A DNA stretch of 64,000 bases from Brachyhypopomus gauderio (taxonomy: Eukaryota > Chordata > Actinopteri > Gymnotiformes > Hypopomidae), in assembly GCF_052324685.1 (NCBI RefSeq), contig NC_135219.1, positions 19,848,985 to 19,912,984 of the forward strand. Reading direction: 5' to 3'. The position numbers and the translations under genes were made by a program. The notes under the pieces are model-generated. The model searched no databases. It was given only the letters and a program-made list of their open reading frames with translations, and had not been told where the DNA came from. Below are positions 1-10,792 of this stretch, piece by piece. How positions within the stretch are numbered: the stretch's first letter is position 1; every line of letters begins with the position of its first letter.

Positions 1-554
1 GAAAAGCAATAAAACACGTTTACAGTCAGCGTCCATATATCGTTTATCTTATCATGAGGTTCTGAATGACTGGACCTTGCTACTATGGTATACTTAAAAT
101 TATATGAGAAGCTTTACAGAAAAGGGTGCATCCCGAAAGATTTTACAAACTTGATAAAACTGTAAATGTATCTTCATTTTCAGCCACTACAGTTCCTCAG
201 TTTCTCTGCACAGATATGTTCATATGCTTATGCAGTTAAGCACAAACCCACATTATTAGTTTCACCCCTAAGTCACCAAAGGAAGTCTAATTTTGGTGGT
301 ACTTTTTTTTAACCAGATAGCAATGTGACCAGGTGGTAAGTGGTGTATAAGTGGTGTATATAATGATGCAGATCCCACACGTTTGTCTTTACTGGAGTGT
401 TTATATGTTTATGTTTATGCTATGTTTATAACCCTGAATTAGTTATACCTACACTGATATGTTTATACAAACCCTGATATAGTTATACGTACACTGATAT
501 GTTTATGACTACCCTGATACAGTTTGTAATTTCCCCTTGGGGATGAATAAAGTA

Positions 555-695
<141 letters not shown>

Positions 696-699
696 ATAC

Positions 700-990
700 C
701 TACCCTAATCTTGTTATACCTACCCTGATATAGTTACACTTACCCTGATAAAGTTATATATATCCTAATATGGTAATATCTACCCTGATACAGTAACATT
801 CACCTTAATATGGTTACATCTACCCTGATATGGTTGTACCTACCCTAATATGGTTATATCTACCCTAATATGGTTACAGCTACCCTGATATGGTTGTACC
901 TACCTTAATATGGTTACAGCTACTCTGATATGGTTGTACCTACCCAATTATGGCTATATCTACCCTAAGATGGTTACATCTATCCTGACT
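700..990. repeat. ~20-bp degenerate minisatellite
   Basis: Imperfect head-to-tail copies of a roughly 20-bp unit (taccctgatatggttacatc-like) run up to about 990. More decayed copies extend left to about 420. Apart from these repeats I see no gene in 1-1915. The stretch 990-1915 holds AT-rich unique sequence with only short, unsupported reading frames. Confidence 0.85.
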
Positions 991-1915
991 CCAGTGCCTC
1001 AGTTTTATAACTACACCTATGCTCTTTAACATTAATCTACAGGATGCTATTAAATTAATGCCCTGATATTTCTCACAGTTTTAAAAAAAGTAAAGAATGT
1101 CTGAAGGAATATATGAATGTTCAGAAAAAAACAGAGACATAGAGTATAAACACAGAGACTCATCTCACATGCCTACATATACATCATTTTCTTCATTATA
1201 TTTTGCAAAGCCATTTCAACTGTGCTGTTCTGTTTGTTTTATATTGGTGTCGATTCCCATTTGTGTACCAGTTACATTTGTGCTTCATGTAACCACCAAT
1301 CATATATGCAGCTAAGCTGTTTTGAGGGCAAAGAGGAGGCAAATGTTAATGTATGTTACTGAACCTTTACCCCATGTGTCACTTCTGGGATATGCAGAGC
1401 AATTATGGGAAAAGTTTGCAGAATCACTGAAACCTGAGGTGAATAAACTTTCATGTTTTATATCTGATTTCAGCTGAGTGGAGAAATGCCAACAGTGGTC
1501 GGACTGTAGTGGGTGATTACACCGAACAGTCTTGTCGTAAACACGTCTTGAATAGGAGGTCACATCACTCAAGTTATGGCGTTTCTTATGTTCAAATCAC
1601 AATCTCAGCGTCATCTTTTTGATTACAAAATTAGGTTTTTTTTATTATAAAAGAAGATCATTATCATCTCTCAGGCTGAAGCAAGCCACTGTTAAGGGAT
1701 GAGGCTGATAAGGGCCTGACTTCTCCGATGGTGCCTGTATTGCTTTTATGTGTCGAACTTTGTCCTGCCATTCGACTAACTCCTTTATATGAAGCACGAC
1801 AGCTTCATATGAATCTGACAGAGCGCAGGAAATAACCTTCAGCACTTGAGCTGGGCTCAGAATAAACGTGGCATTCCTCTCTTCTTGACACTCACAGGAT
1901 TTAAAAACTGCTAAA

Positions 1916-4900
1916 ATGATCAGCCGGAATACCAAAAATGTCCTTGTGGTGTCTTTTGGATTTTTATCCTTATTTACTGCATATGGAGGACTTCAGAGCC
2001 TACAGGTAATAACGGTTAAGCACTAGATACACCTTTAGACTGTGAATGATAATGCTATGATTTCTATAAATATGAATAGTCAGACAGAACATGTCGTTAC
2101 ATATTTCAAAGACTTACTAATTACTTTCTTAGACTTATTACTAAGAAACTAAGAAGTGACAGATGAAGGACAGAATCTTCATCTGTATATAGAACAGATG
2201 CTGATGGTAAATGTTTCTCTTAAGTGGAGATGTGCGATTTTGAAGTTGCATGATATATACTTTATATTAATGGAAGTCATTGTGTGTGATGTGCCACAGA
2301 GCAGTCTAAACGCTGAGGAGGGAATGGGAGTCATATCACTGAGTGTCATCTACGCGTCCATTATTCTCTCCTCAATGTTCCTGCCTCCCATTATGATAAA
2401 AAATCTGGGCTGCAAGTGGACCATTTTTATCTCAATGGCTTGTTACATATCTTATTCCTTTGGAAATCTCTTCCCTGGGTGGTGAGTCGAAAAAGATCTG
2501 ATCAAGAACAATATGCAGGAGAGGTGGTGTTTACAACTCCCACATTTCAGTGATACTGATAGCCTACCGCATATTATCAGTGAGGACAGTCAGTGTTGCT
2601 TTAATAATCATTGGTTGGAATATCATTGTTATTACATTTTGATCTCATAAACAATATATATTAAACTGTAACCCTGCTATCATTAATTTAGCACAGACCA
2701 GTGAGAATCCATGTTCTGCACATCCTGTCTGAGTTCCTGGATTAATAAGTATCTGATGTGCTGGATTAGGGGTTTTACTTACCATTTTATTTTCCTTTAC
2801 ATTTCTTACTACACTTCCATTAGTAGAACTCAATTACAGTAGCACTGCAAAGGAAACGGGACGCCCTAATGGGATATGTTGTATCCGCAGGCCAGCCTTG
2901 ATCGCTACCTCTGTTCTTCTGGGTCTGGGAGGATCACCGCTTTGGTCTGCCAAATGCACTTTCCTCACCATCAGTGGAAACGCAGAGGCAGAGAAGGGCA
3001 ACAAGAAAGGCCAGGACGTCATCAACCAGTACTTTGGCATCTTCTTCCTCATCTTCCAGTCCTCCGCCGTGTGGGGAAACCTCATGTCTTCCCTCATATT
3101 CCAACAGGACTCTAACATAGGTATATGTACGAAACAGAACTACCATGTAGCCGTGTCTCCGTCTGTCAGTCCGGTTGCGATTCTGAGACTCGCGTGTGTT
3201 TGTTTCCACTCCAAGGTGAAATTTCCGAGGAGAGACTACAGTTCTGTGGAGCGGCTCTCTGCAACGAGAACTTCACAACCACGGCAAACATCACCCGGCC
3301 TGAGCAGCACCTGGTCAATATACTGCTGGGCTGCTACATTGGTACGCAATAATGACTCCTGTCATTCTGGTTTTGTCTGTGAAACCTTCAAGACCTTTGA
3401 ATTACTATTCAGTGCCCCAGTCACATTATTTCATCATTGCACATGCTAGCACATGCACGGCTAAGCCATAGGCTTTTCTTAAACTTGTGTTGTAATATAT
3501 TTACTTAGCATGCTAAACAAGGTCTCTAAAAATGGTAGAAGGAAGGAAAAGCTAATCTAAGAGCTTCCTCTGTAGGTGTGGGCGTCCTGGCTATGCTGCT
3601 CATTGCAGTATTTCTGGATAACATTGATGGAAAGGTGGCCCGGGACTTTCGAAGGAACAGAGGAAATCAGTCTATCTGCAGTACCTTACTGTCCACCCTC
3701 AGTCTCTTGAGAGATAAGAGGTTGATAATGCTCATTCCGTTGACCATGTACAGTGGATTTGAGCAAAGCTTCCTTTCTGGCGAATACACTAAGGTAAAAA
3801 GATCTGAGAACATGTTTAATCACTGTACAGGGAACAGCCTAGCGAGACCGGGGTCCCATTAACCGTATGCAGATATGTACAGTTATCAGTGAGCAGGCTA
3901 AGCAAAGACACCTAAATGGACTAAAATAAATTACTATTTACATATAAATCGTCTATAAATTACAAACAACCAGAAGCCATTAAATGTCAGTGGACCACTA
4001 GAGGAAAATTCTTTCTTATTAAAATTCCTTGAAGAACTACCTTAGATTTAAACACTTCCTTCCTAACACACAATATCTGTTTTTAAATTGAAAGACAACA
4101 ATGGTTTGTAATGGTTTGTTGAAGGTGATGTAATGTGGAAATAGAGTCCTGTAAAAGCACTATATAAGTCATTACATCTTCTCAAGTATTCTGAACAGGG
4201 CTGGTTCAATAGTACCACTATTCAAAGAACAAACAGCCATACTTTCATCAGTGCATTTGTGTGAACCTGTTTATGTGAACTGTTTATAATCAATTTCCCC
4301 TGCAGAATTATGTGACCTGCGCATTGGGAATCCATTACGTTGGTTTCGCAATGATTTGCTTTGGCGCTGTAAACGCACTGAGCTCCTACGTCTTTGGGAG
4401 ACTGGCACAGTACACTGGACGGATCGCCCTCTTTTGCTTTGGTAAGAAGGTCTATGTGTGTGACGATGGGTGCGGCGAGAAGGACGAGACACAGAATCCT
4501 CCAGTTTCAGCAAACGTCACTTTACTGATATATATAGTGTTGCGCAATCAGCGCACGAGAAACATGTACATAGTACACAAAACGTGTAGACTCAGACAAC
4601 GACGAGCACAGGACACTGCGCGAGCGCACATTAAATAGACAGACCACATTAGCCCCACGTGATTACGAGACGATTCACAGGTGAGACACATTATTCACAC
4701 GACATAGCCCTCACCACGAAGTCCCACTGACGCAGACAAAGCACGTGGACAACGTTTTACACACGCCCAAAAGGGAGGGGCCGGGGTCCTCAACGTGACA
4801 GACGCCCCCTCCAAGGGCACTACCCGTCCCGGGGTGCCAACAGGACCGAGTGCCCCGAACCCACGGCGATGGGCGGATCCGACGCGCTCAGTCCTGCGTC

Positions 4901-7900
4901 TGGGAGGTGACCGCCCTCGGGGAAGCGTCCGCTACGGACCGCCTAGAACACCCTCCCTGGGAATACAGGGGAAAAGACGTTAGACAAACACAATGGAACA
5001 GACACGAATACACACACAGGTACATTCACGCACAGAGGAACAAGAGGGAAGAAGGGGTTTGGTACACATATGGGCAAACTCACGAACACTGGGACAGACA
5101 CACATGACAGTGGCGCCAGGCTGCGCGCCAGGAGGAGGGCGGTTAGGGGAGCGAGACCGGGAGCCACAGGTGCTGCAGGCGCTGCGGTGGGCGGTGCTCC
5201 TCCTGCCCTTGCTGCGAATCCTCCACCGGGCGCAGCGCGGTTGGCCGACGCGCCAGGTGCAGGGTGGCTGGCGGACTTGCCAGGAGCAGCGCGGCGGGCT
5301 GACATGCCAGGAGCAGCGCGGCGGGCTGTCGCGCCTGGCACGCCGTGGCGGGCTGTCGCGCCTGGCACGCCGTGGCGGGCTGTCGCGCCTGGCACGCCGT
5401 GGCGGGCTGTCGCGCCTGGTGCATCGCGACGGGCGGACTGGCCGAACGGGCCGTGTGGGTGGTCCCCTTCGGTCTCCATTTCCTCTTCATCCCCTTTTCC
5501 CCGGCTCCACTCCATGGACTGCTCCGGGCTGCCACCCCGGGAGCAGTCCATATCACTGTCGCTGGAGCGAGTGGAAGAGGGTGTCCGCTTCCCTCTCACG
5601 GTCTCCGCAGACCTCTCTGAGGGGGGAGGGCTCTCTTCTTCCTCCGTGGTATAGGAGCCCTCGTCTTCCTCACCCTTCTCAGCGGTGCGAGAGGGGCACA
5701 CGGGCGGAGGGAGGTAATCCTCATCCTCCGATTCCTCCTCCGACTCCGCCTCCGCCTCCTCCCTACCGTAGTCCCGGGTGGAGGCGGAGTCCTCCGACGG
5801 AGGGTACGCCTCTTCCTCCTCCCCTCCACCGTAGTCCACGGTGGAGGCGGAGTCCTCCGACGGAGGGTACGCCTCTTCCTCCTCCCCTCCACCGTAGTCC
5901 ACGGTGGAGGCGGAGTCCTCCGACTGGGGGTACGCCTCTTCCTCCTCCCCTCCACCGTAGTCCACGGTGGAGGCGGAGTCCTCCGACTGGGGGTACGCCT
6001 CTTCCTCCTCTCCCTCGCTTGGCGTATCCTCCTCCCCAAACTCGCTCTCTGGAGTGCTCTCCGTAGAGCAAAGCACGAACGCCCCCATCCTCAGAGGCGA
6101 GGGTTCGCGGGAAGGAGAGGGGTGTCGCTCTCGCCATATCCGCCGTGCCTGCTCAAGGAAGTTGTCCGCTATCTCAGGGACGGAGGATTCCCGAGCCATG
6201 CGCAGCATATAGGCGCATAGCGGGTCCTGCTCCATGAGCTCAGGGTTGGCGTTGGCTTGGCAGCGCTGGCCAGGAGAAGGGGCGCGATGGCGCCGCTTGC
6301 TGGCTCGATTGCCCCTCTTCGGTCGGGTGGCGTAGCCCGGCATTCTTGGGGGTGTCTCAGGTGGCTCGTCGTTCTGTGACGATGGGTGCGGCGAGAAGGA
6401 CGAGACACAGAATCCTCCAGTTTCAGCAAACGTCACTTTACTGATATATATAGTGTTGCGCAATCAGCGCACGAGAAACATGTACATAGTACACAAAACG
6501 TGTAGACTCAGACAACGACGAGCACAGGACACTGCGCGAGCGCACATTAAATAGACAGACCACATTAGCCCCACGTGATTACGAGACGATTCACAGGTGA
6601 GACACATTATTCACACGACATAGCCCTCACCACGAAGTCCCACTGACGCAGACAAAGCACGTGGACAACGTTTTACACACGCCCAAAAGGGAGGGGCCGG
6701 GGTCCTCAACGTGACAATGTGATTAATTAATTAGCCACCAACTCTTATGCAGACTTCAGTCCCAACCTCTACGTAAATGACGAGGCTGAAGTTGGTTCCT
6801 TATTCGCCAGTGTCTTATTCGCACTTTCCGTTCCACCTTAAAAAGTGGTAGTTTCATTATGTCGCCGCGATAGAACGTATTGTACGTTTCTATGGCTGTA
6901 TCTCCTGATTCTTACATCGTCTCAGAAATCTGACGAGTAGGTTTGATTGACCATATAAGTGACTGTATAAATCCAGAAGAAGAAGAGTTTTTACTGTAGA
7001 ATATTTTTATAATCTTCCTGTGAATTTGGCATGTCAGGCGAAAATGTACTATGCATACAGTGCATTGGTCTTATTTTGTATGGCTGTATCTCCTGATTCT
7101 TACATCGTCTCAGAGATCTGACGAGCAGGTTTGATTGACCATATAAGTGACTGTATAAATCCAGAAGAAGAAGGTTTTTTACTGTAGAATATTTTTATAA
7201 TCGTCCTGTGAAGTTGGCATGTCTGGCGATAATGTACTGTGCATACAGTGCATTGGTCTTAGTTTGTATGGCAGTATCTCCTGATTCTTACATCGTCTCA
7301 GAGATCTGACAAGCAGATATACTTGACCACATAAGTGACTGTATAAATCCAGAAGAAGAAGGTTTTTTACTGTAGAATATTTTTTTATTGACCTGTGAAC
7401 TTGGCATGTCAGGCGATAGAATGTAATGTGCATATAGTGCAATGGTCTTAGTTTGTATAGCTATATCTCCTGATTCTTACATCATCTCAGAGATCTGACA
7501 AGCAGGTTTAGTTGACCATATAAGTGACTGTATAAATCCAGAAGAAGAAGGTTTTTTACTGTAGACATTTTTTTTATTGACCTGTGAACTTGGCATGTCA
7601 GGCGATTGAATGTAATGTGCATATAGTGCAATGGTCTTAGTTTGTATGGCTATATCTCCTGATTCTTACATCGTCTCAGAGATCTGACAAGCAGGTTTAG
7701 TTGACCATATAAGTGACTGTATAAATCCAGAAGAAGAAGGTTTTTTACTGTAGAATATTTTTTTATTGACCTGTGAACTTGGCATGTCAGGCGATAGAAT
7801 GTAATGTGCATATAGTGCAATGGTCTTAGTTTGTATGGCAGTATCTCCTGATTCTTACATCGTCTCAGAGATCTTACAAGCAGGTTTAGTTGACCATATA

Positions 7901-9837
7901 AGTGACTATATAAATCCAGAAGAAGAAGGTTTTTTACTGTAGAATATTTTTTTTATTGACCTGTGAACTTGGCATGTCAGGCGATAGAATGTAATGTGCA
8001 TATAGTGCAATGGTCTTAGTTTGTATGGCAGTATCTCCTGACTCTTACATCGTCTCAGAGATCTAACAATCAGGTTTGATTGACGACATAAGTGACTGTA
8101 TAAATCCAGAAGAAGAAGGTTTTTTACTGTAGAATATTTTTTTTATTGACCTGTGAACTTGGCATGTCAGGCGATAGAAAAAAATATTCTAAAAAAATAT
8201 TCTACAGTAAAAAACCTTCTTCTGGATTTATACAGTCACTTATGTGGTCAATCAAACCTGATTGTCAGATCTCTGAGACGATGTAAGAATCAGGAGATAC
8301 TGCCATACAAACGAAGACCATTGCACTATATGCACATTACATTCTATCGCCTGACATGCCAAGTTCACAGGTCAATAAAAAAAATATTCTACAGTAAAAA
8401 ACCTTCTTCTTCTGGATTTATACAGTCACTTATGTGGTCAATCAAACCTGATTGTCAGATCTCTGAGACAATGTAAGAATCAGGAGATACTGCCATACAA
8501 ACTAAGACCATTGCACTATATGCACATTACATTCTATCCCCTGACATGCCAAGTTCACAGGTCAATAAAAAAAATATTCTACAGTAAAAAACCTTCTTCT
8601 TCTGGATTTATACAGTCACGTGGTCAAGTATATCTGCTTGTCAGATCTCTGAGACGATGTAAGAATCAGGAGATACTGCCATACAAACTAAGACCAATGC
8701 ACTGTATGCACAGTACATTATCGCCAGACATGCCAAATTCACAGGACGATTATAAAAATATTCTACAGTAAAAAACCTTCTTCTTCTGGATTTATACAGT
8801 CACTTATATGGTCAATCAAACCTGCTCGTCAGATCTCTGAGACGATGTAAGAATCAGGAGATACAGCCATACAAACTAAGACCAATGCACTGTATGCATA
8901 GTACATTTTCGCCTATATGCATAGTACATTTTCGCCTGACATGCCAACTTCACAGGACGATTATAAAAATATTCTACAGTAAAAACTCTTCTTCTTCTGG
9001 ATTTATACAGTCACTTATATGGTCAATCAAACCTGCTCGTCAGATTTCTGAGACGATGTAAGAATCAGGAGATACAGCCATAGAAACGTACAATACATTC
9101 TATCGCGGCGACATAATGAAACTACCGCTTTATTTTTTTTAAGATGGAACGGAAAGAGCGAATAAGACACTGGCGAAAGGAACCAACTTCAGCCTCGTAC
9201 CTAAATGTGTCACGTTAGGAGTGAAGCTGGACTGTGGGGTAGAGCAGACCTCCCTCCAGGAGAGTAGCTGCTTCACACAGCTCTAATCTGCGTTTACCTG
9301 AGAGGCAATTCCTTCTTTTACTTTTCATAGCTGCCTTGATAAATCTGAGCTGTGCTATCGCGTTGCTGTTCTGGAGACCCCATCCCGACCAGCTGCCTGT
9401 CTTCTTCGTGTTTCCTGCTCTTTGGGGCATGGCGGACGCTGTGTGGCAAACACAAACCAACGGTGAGTGTCTGAACGATTAAACTCTATTTGATGCATTT
9501 TTAAATATATACTTTGGCACTAACACATTACTTCTGTTTATCCCATTCAGCACTGTATGGCACTCTCTTTCCCAACCACAAGGAGGCAGCATTCGCTAAC
9601 TATCGCATGTGGGAATCTTTGGGCTACGTGATAGCGTTTGCATATAGTACATTCATCTGTCTGTCCACAAAAATATACATCCTAATATCAGTTCTAGCAC
9701 TGACCATGTTGACATACATTTGGGTCGAGTACAATGAGTACAGGCACCCTACGGCACCAGTAAACAGCAAATGTAAAGTCTTTACAGTCAAAGCCATAAC
9801 TGCAAATGAGAAGATTATTTGCCAAACATTTATGTAA
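1916..9837 (+). CDS. unc93a: Unc-93 homolog A, eight exons
   Basis: This is a multi-pass membrane protein of the UNC93/MFS-like family, whose molecular substrate is poorly defined. Coding exons: 1916-2005, 2300-2481, 2891-3120, 3216-3341, 3576-3793, 4306-4441, 9331-9462 and 9551-9837. Every junction is GT..AG and phases agree, giving 466 residues, close to the mammalian length of about 457. Family landmarks seen include FGFLSLFTAYGGLQSLQ at the N-terminus, NQYFGIFFLIFQSSAVWGNL in exon 3, SGEYTK at the end of exon 5, WGMADAVWQTQTNALYGTLF across exons 7-8, and KEAAFANYRMWESLGYVIAF in exon 8. The start ATG at 1916 gives an N-terminus matching the family start. Intron 6 is 4.9 kb because two mobile elements sit in it; both lie between intact splice sites, so the gene looks functional. 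TTLL2 follows on the same strand. Confidence 0.95.
4459..4800. repeat. Left LTR, 342 bp
   Basis: Direct repeat identical by eye to 6375-6716, with TG..CA termini, directly next to the ATGTG target duplication on its outer side. Confidence 0.9.
4943..6463 (-). CDS. Acidic, repeat-bearing ORF of the LTR element (unknown, possibly Gag-like)
   Basis: This is a 506-codon open frame that begins inside the right-hand LTR, so its true start may be a later Met. The N-terminal third is basic and proline/arginine-rich. The middle has four near-identical 21-residue units rich in Glu with the core SEDSASTVDYGGGEEEEAYP (63-bp DNA period, about 5778-6020). After that come further Glu/Ser stretches, then a block of four 9-residue units (27-bp period, about 5325-5432) of the type HGVPGATAR. 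The C-terminal part is Ala/Pro-rich, then hydrophobic. I recognise no catalytic domain. It could be a degenerate Gag, a lineage-specific protein of the element, or fortuitous openness of GC-rich repeats. Opposite-strand frames over the same repeats are also open, which weakens the case for coding. Confidence 0.4.
   Translation of the reverse strand: MRNTIYISKVTFAETGGFCVSSFSPHPSSQNDEPPETPPRMPGYATRPKRGNRASKRRHRAPSPGQRCQANANPELMEQDPLCAYMLRMARESSVPEIADNFLEQARRIWRERHPSPSREPSPLRMGAFVLCSTESTPESEFGEEDTPSEGEEEEAYPQSEDSASTVDYGGGEEEEAYPQSEDSASTVDYGGGEEEEAYPPSEDSASTVDYGGGEEEEAYPPSEDSASTRDYGREEAEAESEEESEDEDYLPPPVCPSRTAEKGEEDEGSYTTEEEESPPPSERSAETVRGKRTPSSTRSSDSDMDCSRGGSPEQSMEWSRGKGDEEEMETEGDHPHGPFGQSARRDAPGATARHGVPGATARHGVPGATARHGVPGATARRAAPGMSARRAAPGKSASHPAPGASANRAAPGGGFAARAGGAPPTAAPAAPVAPGLAPLTALLLARSLAPLSCVSVPVFVSLPICVPNPFFPLVPLCVNVPVCVFVSVPLCLSNVFSPVFPGRVF
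5778..6020. repeat. 63-bp tandem repeat, four copies
   Basis: The unit starting gtggaggcggagtcctccga recurs at 5778, 5841, 5904 and 5967 with very few substitutions. It lies inside the LTR element and encodes 21-residue acidic repeats on the minus strand. Confidence 0.9.
6375..6716. repeat. Right LTR, 342 bp
   Basis: Direct repeat identical by eye to 4459-4800. It is followed at once by the ATGTG target duplication at 6717-6721. Confidence 0.9.
6771..9207. mobile_element. Fold-back (long-TIR) DNA element with tandem sub-repeats
   Basis: The element body is 6780-9198. It begins ACGAGGCTGAAGTTGGTTCC and ends with the reverse complement. Near-matching 9-bp flanks, ACGTAAATG (6771-6779) and ACCTAAATG (9199-9207), look like a target duplication with one change. 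Each arm is an array of ~188-bp units carrying tatctcctgattcttacatc. There are about seven units on the left and about five inverted units on the right, meeting near 8180-8200. No transposase frame is present, so it is non-autonomous. A 9-bp duplication with long inverted ends fits Mutator-type transposition; an 8-bp reading would fit hAT. It lies in UNC93A intron 6, just downstream of the LTR element. Confidence 0.85.
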
Positions 9838-10712
9838 ATGTGGACATATTAAGGACAGTTGTATAATCTGTGTAAAATAGCAATGCCAATAGCCTATGTC
9901 AACCTGTTCCTCAGTTATCGAGGTGTAGCAACAAGTTTTTTAAAAGGAGCTCTGCCAGTTCCTGGAGATATCGAGTTAAATTTCATCGTAAACCCTGCAG
10001 GCTGGTAAATCTGGAGGAACTGGTCAGACATTTAAAAGTAGCCTATATATATATTTCACTGTAGCCTATATTATACAAATTCTTACGAATATTTGTGTTA
10101 TTTTACAATAACTTGTATATTTTTTATAGAAAATCATGTAAAGACAAAAAGTTATTAAGGCATTTAATTATGTAATTGAATACATGTGAGTTGTATGAAT
10201 GTAACTCATGTAATTGAATACATGTGAGTTGTATGAATGTAACTCGTGTAATTGAATACATGTGAGTGCTTGTACAGAGAGAGCTCTGTTCGAAACGCTG
10301 TGATTCTCTGGAAACCTTGTGAATATTTTACTACCTCATTCTCTACAAATTATTGTTTAGCAAGCAATTACCATTTGTGCTTTTATTGAAAAAAGTAGAA
10401 TGAATTAAACTCTTTGTAGTCTGGCGTGTTGTCTGTTTACTGCGAAAACTTTATGCAACGTAAACAATCTTATTTGAATATTGCGGTGGAGAGTGGATTG
10501 GCAGGGGAGGACATGAGATGTCTCGTGTGTGTCAGTGCTGCTGTGCAACACCTGCTGTCCAGCAGCACGTCCGTTCTTTATTAACTGACATCAGAAACTA
10601 AAGCGATGTTGTCTTTAAAAAGTTAATCCGACCGATTTAGCAACCGAGTTACTATAGCGACATAAATACGGCCAGCGTGTTCGGATGGTGCGCGTGTCGC
10701 AGAATGCAGTAG
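9838..10712. other. Intergenic, UNC93A to TTLL2
   Basis: No gene is visible. A 36-bp unit (gtaattgaatacatgtgagt-like) is repeated about three times at 10170-10266. The rest is AT-rich unique sequence leading into the TTLL2 promoter region. Confidence 0.7.
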
Positions 10713-10725
10713 GTATCCTGGCAAC
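10713..10725 (+). promoter_or_regulatory. Candidate RFX X-box upstream of TTLL2
   Basis: GTATCCTGGCAAC resembles the vertebrate RFX-factor X-box (GTTGCCATGGCAAC type), with one half-site perfect and a one-base spacer. It lies about 70 bp before the proposed TTLL2 start codon. TTLL2 belongs to a family of axonemal tubulin ligases, which are often RFX targets. This is a motif match only. Confidence 0.4.
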
Positions 10726-10792
10726 GAAAGATGACCGGAATAGAAGAAAGAAAAGAAACTTAAACCCGTCAGACCAGGATTAAGGTACAGTT

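Larger units (their letters stand above)
4454..6721 (-). mobile_element. Young non-autonomous LTR retrotransposon
   Basis: Two 342-bp direct repeats (4459-4800 and 6375-6716) begin TGTGACG and end CGTGACA. They flank a 1.57 kb interior. The 5-bp target duplication ATGTG lies at 4454-4458 and 6717-6721. The LTRs look identical by eye, implying a recent insertion. The interior shows no protease, reverse transcriptase, RNase H or integrase, only a repetitive acidic reading frame on the minus strand. No standard primer-binding site starting TGG is visible next to either LTR, so orientation is inferred from the reading frame alone. It lies in UNC93A intron 6. Confidence 0.88.

Noticed and set aside
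4993-6066. Long plus-strand frames opposite the LTR-element ORF
   Set aside because: They arise because GC-rich tandem repeats are open in several frames; their composition is low-complexity Arg/Pro and they match nothing.
7179-8771. Several 80-107 codon frames with HITFYRLTC-type motifs
   Set aside because: They repeat with the 188-bp unit of the fold-back element on both strands and contain no domain.
4454-9207. UNC93A as a pseudogene disrupted by mobile elements
   Set aside because: Both insertions lie between intact splice sites of exons 6 and 7 and all exon phases agree.
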